From assembly GCF_002291145.1 (NCBI RefSeq), contig NZ_NTGE01000088.1, positions 1 through 58,088 on the forward strand: a stretch of 58,088 nt of DNA, given 5' to 3'. How positions within the stretch are numbered: the first letter of the stretch is position 1; every line of letters starts with the position of its first letter. Under the pieces are notes generated by a model, which was not told the origin of the DNA, made no database searches, and saw nothing but the letters and a program-made list of their open reading frames with translations. This DNA comes from Streptomyces sp. SA15. Lineage in GTDB: Bacteria; Actinomycetota; Actinomycetes; Streptomycetales; Streptomycetaceae. A program made the translations under genes and the position numbers. Below, piece after piece: positions 43,081-51,675 of this stretch.

Positions 43081-43860
43081 TCAGGCGCGGGCGCGTCGCG
43101 CGGGCTGCTTGTCGGCGGTGATCCGGTAGGCGAGTTCGGCACGGTCCGCGCCGACGCGGAGCTCTTCGAGCATCAGCGGGCGGTCGTCGGTGCCGTGTGT
43201 GACGCGGGCCAGGTGCAGGATCGGGGTCGCGTCGGGGAGCTGGAGCGTGGTGCGCTCGTCGGGCAGCGGCATGCGGGCGCGGACCGTCTCGGACCACCAA
43301 AGCTTGTGGCCGTCTTCGGTGAGCAACCGGTAGAACGCTGCCGGGCGCTTGCACGGCTCCTCCGCGATCAGGGGGACGTCTTCGGCCACTGCGAAGGGGA
43401 TCGAGGTGCGGTGCATCGCTCGGGTACCGGTGCCGGGGTCGATGAGCAACCTGTCGCAGGCGAACAGGGCTTCCTCTTCACCGAGTTCGAGCAACCGGCC
43501 GGTGGCCTTCGTGGTGTGCGTGCGGTACGGGTTCGGCTCCTCGGCCTCGTTCCAGACGTCGCCGTTGGGCATCACGAACCGTCCGTCGGAGGTTCGGCTG
43601 ATGCGGCGTTCGATGGTCAGGGTGGGCTGTCCGTCGGAGCGTACGAAGCTGCCCTTGCCGTGGCGGACGTCGATGAGTCCTTCGGCGCGCAGTGCCGCGA
43701 TGGCGTTGCGGACGGTGGGGCGGGAGACCTGGTATCGGGCCATGAGCTGGGCTTCGGACGGCAACAGGGAGTCGGGCGCGAACTCGCCCGACAGGATCGC
43801 TTCGCGAATGGCGGCGGCCACCTGCTGGTAGAGGGCGCCGGGGCGCTGGATCTCCGTCAT
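43081..43860 (-). CDS. GntR-family repressor with UTRA domain (KorSA-like)
   Basis: 259 residues. N-terminal winged helix: LYQQVAAAIREAILSGEFAP, LPSEAQLMARYQVSRPTVRN, RHGKGSFV. The C-terminal UTRA ligand domain follows (ERRISRTSDGRFV to ELAYRITADKQPA). In pSAM2-type elements a GntR protein of this kind (KorSA) represses the transfer and replication genes. The divergent position, with two repeated ACTCGT-type sites between it and the tra operon, supports the same role here. Confidence 0.85.
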   Translation of the reverse strand: MTEIQRPGALYQQVAAAIREAILSGEFAPDSLLPSEAQLMARYQVSRPTVRNAIAALRAEGLIDVRHGKGSFVRSDGQPTLTIERRISRTSDGRFVMPNGDVWNEAEEPNPYRTHTTKATGRLLELGEEEALFACDRLLIDPGTGTRAMHRTSIPFAVAEDVPLIAEEPCKRPAAFYRLLTEDGHKLWWSETVRARMPLPDERTTLQLPDATPILHLARVTHGTDDRPLMLEELRVGADRAELAYRITADKQPARRARA

Positions 43861-43908
43861 CTCGGCATCTCCGGTTCGAGGTCGTAGTCACGTCTCACGC
43901 TCGACGTC

Positions 43909-43972
43909 ACTCGTCAGCATAAGTAGATCTTCGCCGTACAGGACTCCACACTCATAACTCGTAAGGACAAGT
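43909..43972. promoter_or_regulatory. Twin candidate operators for the GntR repressor
   Basis: ACTCGT-CAGC-ATAAGT (43909-43924) and ACTCGT-AAGG-ACAAGT (43957-43972) share the pattern ACTCGT-N4-AnAAGT, an imperfect palindrome, starting 48 bp apart. Both lie in the 161-base divergent region between the GntR gene and the transfer operon, as expected for a KorSA-type switch. Confidence 0.5.
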
Positions 43973-44021
43973 GACGTCCGGATGAGTTCCGAGCGTTCCG
44001 ACTGGCCAGGGAGGCCAAGCA

Positions 44022-44369
44022 ATGCAGTCCATTCCCGTGGACACTGCGCGGCTGGGCGTACTGCGGTGCGCCATCGCGCCCGAAGTGAAGATCAGCAACT
44101 CCGAGACACAGGAGGTGAAGAAGGACCGGGACGGCAACCCGGTCTACACCGTGGCAGTCACGGTGCGGCAGGACCGGCGGCGGATCTCCGTGATCGAGAT
44201 CGCCGTGAGCGGTGAGCTGAAGGGGATCGAGGAAGGACAGCTCGTCAAGGTCACCGGACTGACGGCGTTCGCCTGGGCGATGGGCGACCGGCACGGGATC
44301 AGTTTCCGCGCCGACGCCGTCACGCCCGTGCATGCAACTCCCGCGCCTGCCAAGGGTGGTGGCGCGTGA
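44022..44369 (+). CDS. Conserved AICE protein upstream of the translocase
   Basis: 115 residues. It is beta-rich and soluble (RLGVLRCAIAPEVKI, PVYTVAVTVRQDRRRISVIEI, GIEEGQLVKVTGLTAFAW), which would suit an OB-like fold, and has a low-complexity C terminus. Its stop overlaps the translocase start by 4 bases. Proteins of this kind recur first in the transfer operons of Streptomyces integrative elements; the function is not known to me. Confidence 0.75.
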   Translation: MQSIPVDTARLGVLRCAIAPEVKISNSETQEVKKDRDGNPVYTVAVTVRQDRRRISVIEIAVSGELKGIEEGQLVKVTGLTAFAWAMGDRHGISFRADAVTPVHATPAPAKGGGA

Positions 44370-45673
44370 TGAGTGGTCCCATCGTGCTCGCCTTCGGGCT
44401 CGCCGTACTGGCGTGGGTGCTTGTCGTGGGCGACCTGGTGCGGCGGCACCGTCCGGTCTGGCACTGGTACGTCACCGGCTATCCGGTGACCGCGTGCCGG
44501 GTGGTGTTCACCTGGCGCAAGGTGGCCATGCTCAACGACCTAGCGGTGTCCCGGCGACCGCCGCGCGGGCTGCTCGGCAACGTGGTCGTCAAGGGCGATC
44601 CGCTGCGGCCGGTGGCTCCCCGGATCTCGTTCCCGCGCGCCAACCGCACGGGCCTGACCGTGACCGTGCGCCTGCACGCGGGCCAGACACCGGCGACATA
44701 CCTGAAGGCGGCCGATGCCCTCGTGCACGCGTGGAAGGTCCACGCCGTGCGGGTCACCTCGCCGGAACGCGGGCTCGTACTCCTAACGGCCACGGCCACG
44801 GATCCGCTTCAACGGCCTGGTCTGGCCACCGCCCCCGCCGTACTGCTGTCCGCCCTCATCGGCGCTCTGGAGAGCGGCGGCGCCTGGGTGATGAACCTAC
44901 GGCTGGTCCCGCACTGGCTCATCGCGGGCGCCACCCGGTCCGGCAAGTCCACGCTGCTGGCCCGGCTCATCACTCAACTCGCCCCGCAACCGGTCGCCCT
45001 GGTCGGCATCGACTGCAAGGGCGGCATGGAACTCGGTCTGTTCGCCGGACGGTTGAGCGCCCTCGCGACGTGCCGCCGTGAAGCGGCCGCCGTCCTGAGC
45101 GCGCTCGTCGTCGACATGCAGGACCGCATGGCGGCCTGCCGGTCTGCGGGAGTCCGCTCGATCTGGGAGCTACCCGACAAGCTCCGGCCCGTTCCGGTCG
45201 TCGTGATCGTCGACGAGATCGCGGAGCTGTACCTGTCCGACGGCACCCGCGAGAGCAAGGCAGAGGCAGAGCAGTGCTCCACGCTCCTGCTGCGCCTGGC
45301 GCAGCTCGGGGCCGCGCTCGGTCTGCACCTGGTCGTGGCCGGACAGCGGGTCGGCTCGGACCTCGGGCCCGGTGTGACCGCGCTGCGGGCTCAGCTCGGC
45401 GGCCGGATCTGCCACCGGGTCAACGACCCCGGAACGGCGGAAATGACGCTGGGTGACCTCAACAAGGACGCCGTGGCGGTCGCTCAGTCGATCACGGCGG
45501 AGGAACGGGGCGTGGCCGTCTGCACGGGCCCGGACGGCGGTTGGAGCCGTGCGCGCTCCCACCTCACGACGACTGAAGAGGCCGTGTCGACGGCCCGGAA
45601 GCACGCGGCCATGGCCCCGGAACTGCCCACCCTGGAGCGCGCCTTGGCGGCGTTGGAAGGAGACAGCAAGTGA
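44366..45673 (+). CDS. FtsK/SpoIIIE-type DNA translocase (TraSA/TraB-like transfer protein)
   Basis: 435 residues. An N-terminal TM (IVLAFGLAVLAWVLVVGDLV) precedes a soluble region and a RecA-like motor with Walker A GATRSGKSTLL (about 191-201) and Walker B VVVIVDEIAEL. AQLGAALGLHLVVAGQRVGSD and the GGRICHRVND segment match the septal-DNA-translocator family. In Streptomyces plasmids and AICEs such proteins move double-stranded DNA between hyphae. It overlaps both neighbours by 4 bases. Confidence 0.9.
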   Translation: MMSGPIVLAFGLAVLAWVLVVGDLVRRHRPVWHWYVTGYPVTACRVVFTWRKVAMLNDLAVSRRPPRGLLGNVVVKGDPLRPVAPRISFPRANRTGLTVTVRLHAGQTPATYLKAADALVHAWKVHAVRVTSPERGLVLLTATATDPLQRPGLATAPAVLLSALIGALESGGAWVMNLRLVPHWLIAGATRSGKSTLLARLITQLAPQPVALVGIDCKGGMELGLFAGRLSALATCRREAAAVLSALVVDMQDRMAACRSAGVRSIWELPDKLRPVPVVVIVDEIAELYLSDGTRESKAEAEQCSTLLLRLAQLGAALGLHLVVAGQRVGSDLGPGVTALRAQLGGRICHRVNDPGTAEMTLGDLNKDAVAVAQSITAEERGVAVCTGPDGGWSRARSHLTTTEEAVSTARKHAAMAPELPTLERALAALEGDSK

Positions 45674-45867
45674 TCAGCGAAGGTACGGCGTTCACGTTCG
45701 CGGTGATCTTCGGGATCATCACCGTCCTCCTCTTCCGCTCCCGTGACGTGCGCGCCTGGGAGGCGGTCTGTGTCGGCCTCTTCGGCCTCTACCTCGGCCA
45801 GACGCCCGTGATCTACACCGTGCACGGGCTCGTCACCTGGATGATCAACGGCTTCTCCCACACCTGA
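45670..45867 (+). CDS. Small two-TM protein, spread-like
   Basis: 65 residues with two TM segments (GTAFTFAVIFGIITVLLF and AVCVGLFGLYLGQTPVIYTV) separated by a charged loop RSRDVRAWE. ATGA-type overlap with the translocase. Small membrane proteins in this place are the Spd proteins, which help plasmid spread inside the recipient mycelium; assignment is by position and topology. Confidence 0.75.
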   Translation: MISEGTAFTFAVIFGIITVLLFRSRDVRAWEAVCVGLFGLYLGQTPVIYTVHGLVTWMINGFSHT

Positions 45868-45886
45868 GCAGAAGGGACGTACCCCC

Positions 45887-46000
45887 ATGCCCATGCCTCG
45901 CGTGAGGTGCCCCGTCTGCAAGGGCGACGGGGCCCGGAAGACCTGGACCGGACGGCTTCGGCGCTGCCGGGTCTGCCGGGGCACCGGAACCATCCGCTGA
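45887..46000 (+). CDS. 37-residue zinc-ribbon-like protein
   Basis: ATG 45887 (or 45893) to TGA 45998-46000. The product has two DnaJ-like knuckles, CPVCKGDG and CRVCRGTG, separated by KTWTGRLRR, so one zinc ion can be bound by four Cys. It lies 19 bases after the spread-like gene, with GAAGGGACG upstream. Such tiny CxxCxG proteins are regular members of AICE operons; the role may be in transfer or replication control. Confidence 0.65.
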   Translation: MPMPRVRCPVCKGDGARKTWTGRLRRCRVCRGTGTIR

Positions 46001-46040
46001 CCGACCCGCACCACACCAGATCAAGAAGGGAGTGATCCCC

Positions 46041-47539
46041 ATGACCGACCACGCGCGACCAACCATCACCCATGCCGCCTCGGCGGCCCACCCCGGAAGG
46101 TCACCACCATCACCCCGGAGTACACCCCGGCTGACAGGCGCGCCGCCCTCGACCGCGCGGCGCGCCTGCGTCAGCTCCCCGAAGCAGACCGCGACGCAAT
46201 CCGCATCGCCCAAGATCCGAACTTTCCTCGCTGGCTTGAGCAGATCACCGCAACCGGCGGCTGCTCCCACCCCGTCCACCTCTCCGGCTCGACCACCACC
46301 CTGGACGCAACGACCGGCGAGATCCTCCACCACTACGACACCCGCCATGAGCCCGGCGAACGCCTCCTCGTCCGCTGCCGCAACCGACGCGCCACCATCT
46401 GCCCCGCCTGCTCCCGCCTCCACGCCGGAGACACCTTCCACCTCGTCCGCGCGGGCCTCCTCGGCGGCAAGAACGTCCCCGCCACCGTCCGCCACCGACC
46501 CCGGCTCTTCATCACCCTGACCGCACCGTCCTTCGGCCCCGTGCACCGTGCCGGCGACGCCCGGTGCCGACCCCGCCGGGACGGCGCCACCTGCGAGCAC
46601 GGACGCCCCCTCGGCTGCGGCACCGTCCACGCCCCGGACGCTGCCGTGGTCGGCCAACCGCTTTGCCCCGACTGCTACGACTACACCGCCCACGTGCTCT
46701 GGCACGCACATGCCTCCAAGCTGTGGGACCGGTTCGTCATCGACACCCGGCGGCGCCTGGCCTCCTCGGCCGGCCTCGTACAGTCCCAACTCGCCCGGCA
46801 CGCCCGGCTCTCCTTCGCCCGCGTCGCCGAGTACCAGAAGCGCGCGGCCGTCCACGTCCACGCCGTCATCCGCCTCGACGGCCCGGCCGGACCCACCGAC
46901 GAACCCCCGCCCTGGGGCACAACCGAACTGCTCACCGACGCCGTACACGCCTCCGCCCGGCGGGTCCGGGTCCACACCACCTACACCCCCGCCGTAGGAG
47001 AGATGGCCCTGCGCTGGGGCACCAAGGCCGACGCCCGCCCGCTGCGCGCCCACGCCGACTGCCCCGACGATGACGCGGTCGCCGCCTACGTGGCCAAGTA
47101 CGTCACCAAGGGAGCGAGCGAGACTGGCGCCGGCACGGACCACCCGCTCACCACTTGGCACGACATCGAATCGGCACCCGTCAGCACACACGTCCGCACC
47201 CTCATGCGTACCTGCTGGCGCCTCGCCAAACTCCCCGAGTACGCACCCCTGCGCCTGCGCGCCTGGACTCACACCCTCGGCTACCGGGGCCACATCCTCA
47301 CCAAATCCCGCGCTTACTCCACCACCTACGCCGCACTCCGCGCCGAACGCGCCCACCACCTCGGCCACACCGACATCCCCGACACGGTCACCGAACGCCA
47401 CTGGCGCTACGCCGGCTCCGGCCACACCCCCGGCGCCGCCCTCATCGCCGCCGGAATCGCCGAAGACCTGGCAACCGCTCGGGAAGCAGCGCACGACGCT
47501 GTCTCCGCTGCCTTCAGGGGCGCTCTTGGTACCGGATGA
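46041..47539 (+). pseudogene. RepSA-like replication initiator, frameshifted near the N terminus
   Basis: The expected start is ATG 46041 (MTDHARPTITHAASAAHP). The conserved body (KVTTITPEYTPADRRAALDR, then AQDPNFPRWLEQI) lies in another frame from about 46091 to the stop at 47537-47539. No ATG, GTG or TTG exists in the body frame between 46002 and 46541, so one missing base near CCACCCCGG (46088-46096) must separate them. Body features: Cys-rich RNRRATICPACSRLHAGDTFH, HxH-type AAVHVHAVIRLDG of rolling-circle Reps, and VAAYVAKYVTKGASE with the candidate catalytic Tyr. It would start AICE replication if intact. Confidence 0.8.
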
Positions 47540-47759
47540 GCTTCGTAGGCGAGTGGCCGAGTCGCGCGCTCGGCAAGGGCTTCCCCCGGTGATCGAGGAC
47601 CTGGCGGTTATCGAACGTGTGGCGTTGGCTTTCCGCCTCATCGATCCGGACATACCCACGACCGGGAGCGGTGCCGATGTTAGCCCCGCCGCAAGGTGGC
47701 CCGGGCGCGTTCCGGGGAGTCGACCGCGTACTGCAGTGTCCCGTCCGCCGAGGGTGTGA
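47526..47759 (+). CDS. Small AICE protein following rep (possibly truncated)
   Basis: 77 residues from TTG 47526, overlapping the end of the rep frame, with AGGGG upstream. It reads VPDELRRRVAESRARQGLPP, then VIEDLAVIERVALAFRL, a pattern I associate with small proteins encoded after Rep in Streptomyces integrative elements. After about residue 50 the sequence becomes Arg/Pro-rich and runs antisense through the end of the cutinase-like gene, so the natural 3' end may have been lost at a junction near 47685. Confidence 0.45.
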   Translation: MVPDELRRRVAESRARQGLPPVIEDLAVIERVALAFRLIDPDIPTTGSGADVSPAARWPGRVPGSRPRTAVSRPPRV

Positions 47760-48774
47760 GGGTGATGGTCACGACACCGACGCAGTTGCTCTTGCCTTCG
47801 GTGATCTGCTCCTTCACCTCAAGCGCTTGGCCAGTCTGGGAGACGAGCACCCAGTTGCCGCTGCACTCTAGTGTCGGATATTCGACAGTGGCCACCGTTT
47901 CCCCGATTGCGCCGCCCTTGTAGTTGACCTTGACGGGATAGGTGTCGCTCTCGCCTTGCTTCACCGAGCCCCGCCAGGTGCCTTGGTATTTTGTTATAGC
48001 TGCAAGAAATTCAGCGGCGCGATTGGTTCCGCCCGTCTCCTTGTAGCGGAAGTGCGGACACCGCTCCTTAGGAAGTTTTCCATAGTTGGCCGCTATGCAG
48101 TCGGCTATATCTCTCCTATCCCTGAGCTGACAGAGGGGGTCGGCTACGGCGCGCCGCCCGAGCCCTAGATCTGGAAGGTCATAGGAAAGACACCAACTCT
48201 CAGTCCTCCCCTTGATGGAATCAGGGAGAGTAATCGCATAACTTGGCGCCAATTCTGCGACTATTCCAGTTTCTGGGAATTGAGGATCACCGAGCAAAGC
48301 CACGCCTGCGATCCAGTCCAAGACCGCCGTAGAATCAGCTATGGCAAGGAATTTATGAATAACCCAAGCGCCCTGCGAGTATCCGACAAGAACGTACCGC
48401 TCGTCACCGCATTCAGCACGGCGTCTACTGAGCTGGTCACTCAACGTTATGGCCCCATTGGTGACCGCTTCCAGATTGCGGTTGGTTCGCGGCTTGAGGA
48501 GCTGCAAAAGAGTCTGCTTCGGATAGTTGACCGGCGCGGCATCCAGCGTCAAGCCCGAGTTTGACATGCTTTGCTTGTATTTGTTCCACACGTCTGCTAC
48601 TTCGAGACCAAACCCTTCTTGCTCCACGCCGTGAGCGCCGAAGAAGAATATGTCCTTGCACTCTATGGCCTGGGGTGACGATCCGCTATGCGCATCCGTC
48701 GCCGGAGACTGAATAGTCAACCCGAAAAAGAGCGAGATCGCTCCAAAGTACGCGGTCAACTTTCTCAAGGTCAT
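47680..48774 (-). CDS. Secreted cutinase-family esterase with extra C-terminal domain
   Basis: 364 residues from ATG at 48774 (GGGAGGG upstream). A signal peptide (MTLRKLTAYFGAISLFFGLT) precedes a cutinase-like alpha/beta hydrolase: FFFGAHGVEQ, VGYSQGAWV with the nucleophile Ser, ADPLCQLRD with the likely Asp, and CPHFRYKETGG with the likely His. Paired cysteines are frequent. Beyond about 260 there is a separate beta-rich domain (YQGTWRGSVKQGESDTYPVK). Codons such as ATA, AAT and TTT are much commoner than in core genes. It is a cargo gene inside the element; substrate unknown. Confidence 0.75.
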   Translation of the reverse strand: MTLRKLTAYFGAISLFFGLTIQSPATDAHSGSSPQAIECKDIFFFGAHGVEQEGFGLEVADVWNKYKQSMSNSGLTLDAAPVNYPKQTLLQLLKPRTNRNLEAVTNGAITLSDQLSRRRAECGDERYVLVGYSQGAWVIHKFLAIADSTAVLDWIAGVALLGDPQFPETGIVAELAPSYAITLPDSIKGRTESWCLSYDLPDLGLGRRAVADPLCQLRDRRDIADCIAANYGKLPKERCPHFRYKETGGTNRAAEFLAAITKYQGTWRGSVKQGESDTYPVKVNYKGGAIGETVATVEYPTLECSGNWVLVSQTGQALEVKEQITEGKSNCVGVVTITLTPSADGTLQYAVDSPERARATLRRG

Positions 48775-48948
48775 GAATACCCTCCCGGCAAGAGCCTCTG
48801 GAGGCGAACGCACGAGGGTCCGGATCCCAACCCTTCACAGTGCGATGGTGACTCTTTCACCACAATGCACTCATCTCCCATGGGACGCATCTGGAACGAT
48901 GTGTTCACTACAGTCCCACCAGCCACTTGGACGCCGGTCCACCCCCGC

Positions 48949-50428
48949 CTACGCGATCCAGTCGAGCACAAAACGATCCGCGTCCCACCGTTTCCGTGGG
49001 TCCGCCGGACGTACCTCGACAGACCGCACACACGCCGTAATGATCGCCCGGCGCTGGGAGTTGTTCATCTTCTTCCAACGCGCCTGCATGTCCTCGTAGG
49101 TGCCGACGAAACCGCTGAGGACGGCAAGTCGGGAGACCTTCGAGAGCTTGTTCCGGTTCCGGTTCAGCCGCTCCTCGATGGGCTGACGGGCGATCATCCA
49201 TTCCTTGCGGCTGATCCTCCGCTCCCCCATGTCCTTCGCGAGGGCTTCGATTTCCTCCTCATCTTCCCGGATCTCGTCGTACAGCTCCTTCCCCACGTGG
49301 TCCTGGTCGCGTAGGCGTTGCATGAACACCGGAGACTCAAGAGCGGCCAACACCATGTCCCGTACGTGATCGTCCGTCCGCTCAGCGTTCGTGGCCGTAC
49401 CGGCGCACGCGTCCGTGCCGGGCGTGTTGGGGCACACGTAGCGAGGTACCCCGCTCCTGGGGCGACCGACCATGCCCCAACCGCACGTGCTTCCATCCGC
49501 CTTCGGCTTTCCGCATTGCAAAACGCCCGTGAGCAGATAACTGCGCTTGGTCGTCCCCTCCACACCACGCCTTCGGTGCAGGGTCGCTGAGAATGCGCCG
49601 AACACGGTCCGAGTCCTCATGGCTGATGATGCCCGGCCAGACGGCATCGGCGACGATCTCGCCCAGCAACGGGCGCGTGCTCTCCCACGAATTACGCGGC
49701 GTGTGTTCGCGGCGCCCGCTGATCCGTGCGGACGCGAGTAAGCGGCGCAGTCCAGTGGGCTTCCACGGCTTGCCCGCCGGACTCGTGATCTCCCGTTCCT
49801 GCCAGTCCCGGCAGATGCTCGCCAGACTCTCGTTGGCGAGTACGCGCCGGACACCTTCGCGTATGACCTCGGCCTCGCTCTCACGGATCGTCATGCGGTC
49901 GTCTTCGTATCCGAACGGCCGCTTCCCTCCCCCGGCCACGCGCCCCACCTCGGCGGCCTGGCGGCGCTGCCGCTTCTGCCGCTCGGACTTGTGCTCCGCC
50001 TCGTGGCGGGCGGCGGCCCCCAGCATGCGGGCCACCATGCGGCCTGTCGGCGTCGCAAGGTCGATCTCACCGCTCACCGTGGCGAGTTCGACGCCCTGAC
50101 GGTCGGCGAGATCGATAACGTCTTCCAACTCGCGCGGCGACCGTGTCAGCCTGTCCACATGCCATACGGCGATCGCGTCGATCTCACCCCTGCTGATGTC
50201 CGCCAACAACTCCTGCCACTGGGGACGCGGAGCGCCCGAGTACGCGCTGACGTCGTTGTCCGGGTACACGGCTACGAGGTCCCAACCCATGCGAGCGCAC
50301 AGTGCCCGGCAGTCCTCTTCCTGACGTGCGACGCCGAGTCCGGCTCCGCCCCGGTCCTGGCTGATCCGGCAGTAGATCGCCGCTCGCCTCGTGCCCCTGG
50401 TGCCCTTCGTTCCCGTGGAGTTCGTCAT
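48949..50428 (-). pseudogene. Large serine recombinase (element integrase), split by a frameshift
   Basis: The N-terminal part (50428 to about 49570) reads RRAAIYCRISQDR with the catalytic Ser, then IAVWHVDRLTRSPRELE and a recombinase domain through RRILSDPAP. The continuing protein (RSYLLTGVLQCGKPKADGS, the zinc ribbon and a coiled coil to FVLDWIA) lies one base further on, from about 49575 to 48949. One surplus base near 49570-49580 splits the gene. Joined length would be about 490 residues, normal for phage/AICE serine integrases. Either the element is locked in place or the base is a sequencing error. Confidence 0.82.
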
Positions 50429-50431
50429 GGG

Positions 50432-50860
50432 TCACATAGGTACACCCTCGTAGGTACTGGTGTGTCCTGCCCGATCGGCGTCGCACCTGCCCCGACCAAC
50501 GACTGACTGCATGCTGTCCAGCCTCTCGGGCGTATGCCGCAGGACAGGTGGGGCTCCGTAGACGATGGCCACCCGGATCGGCTCGTCGGCGCGCTCCGCG
50601 TGGATCTCGCCGAGCGCGTCGAGCAACCGTTCGTAGCGCCGGCGGGTCATCGCCTGCTCCACAGGATCGTCGGCCATCATCTCCGCCCGCAACGTCGACG
50701 GCAGATCGTCGACCACCAGGTCCTCGTCGAGGAAAGCGCGCGGACCGCGCAGCGCGAACCCCTGGCATCGCCTTCCACGCTTCGTAGGTCCGCCTCCGGG
50801 CAATCCACCCAAGTCGCGGCCTTCCACTTCGCGTGCGAGCCTGAGTTCATGATCAGGCAA
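50432..50860 (-). pseudogene. Probable relic of a chromosomal gene at the element border
   Basis: A 142-residue frame ends three bases before the integrase start. Its central part (FALRGPRAFLDEDLVVDDLP, AEMMADDPVEQAMTRRRYER, then EPIRVAIVYGAP) has the G/C-rich codons of a real gene. The N terminus and the last 40 residues (VLRHTPERL to STYEGVPM) do not look natural. The C-terminal change, right beside the integrase, suggests that the element or its decay replaced the original 3' end. An intact small protein remains possible. Confidence 0.45.
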
Positions 50861-50940
50861 CTACCTGGCCCGTCTGCCCGTTCGGGCCGGAGTACGGACG
50901 TGTGGCCGCCGGGCGGGGCTCTCGAAAGGAACCGCGCCCC

Positions 50941-51630
50941 ATGATTCCCGTCACCGCGTCACCTGTGCGTCTCGAGGCGTCTCTCGATCCTCGGCTGTCC
51001 AGATGGCTGTGGCTGGTGAAGTGGCTCCTCGCCATCCCGCACTACATCGTGCTGTTCTTCCTTTGGATTGCGTTCGTCTTCGTGACGATCATCGCGTTCT
51101 TCGCCATCCTGTTCACCGGCCGATACCCCCGGTCCCTCTTCGACTTCAATGTCGGCGTACTGCGCTGGAACTGGCGTGTCAGCTATTACGCGCACACTGC
51201 GCTCGGCACCGACCGGTACCCGCCGTTCACCCTCGCGGATGTACCCGACTATCCAGCGCATCTCGACGTTGTCTATCCGGAGCGTCTGTCCCGCGGACTG
51301 GTCCTGGTGAAGTGGTGGCTGCTGGCGATCCCGCAGTACATCGTCGTCGGAATGTTCGTCGGCGGCTGGGGATGGGGCCGGGAAGGAGGGGACGGTTGGC
51401 ATGACAGCGGCCTGATCCCCTTCCTCTCCCTGGTCGCCGTGATCATCCTGGCAGTTACCGCCCGTTACCCGGTTCACCTCTTCGACTTCTTGCTCGGCCT
51501 CGCCCGCTGGGTTGTGCGGGTGGCTGCCTATGCCGCACTGATGACCGATCAGTACCCGCCGTTCCGTCTCGACATGGGTGGGCAGGCCTCCCCGCTGACA
51601 AAGACATCGGCGAGCGGTTCCGGACGGTAG
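50941..51630 (+). CDS. DUF4389 membrane protein
   Basis: 229 residues from ATG 50941 with AAAGGA upstream. It carries two copies of a unit: [21 protein letters not shown] and later [21 protein letters not shown], each followed by RYP...LFDF and a WRVxxYA..L.TDxYPPF segment. This internal duplication and the TDRYPPF motif are typical of DUF4389. Four or five TM helices are predicted. Function unknown. Confidence 0.85.
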   Translation: MIPVTASPVRLEASLDPRLSRWLWLVKWLLAIPHYIVLFFLWIAFVFVTIIAFFAILFTGRYPRSLFDFNVGVLRWNWRVSYYAHTALGTDRYPPFTLADVPDYPAHLDVVYPERLSRGLVLVKWWLLAIPQYIVVGMFVGGWGWGREGGDGWHDSGLIPFLSLVAVIILAVTARYPVHLFDFLLGLARWVVRVAAYAALMTDQYPPFRLDMGGQASPLTKTSASGSGR

Positions 51631-51675
51631 CCGGCCGAACAACCCCTCGCCTTTGGGGCGGGTCACTTCGGGTGG

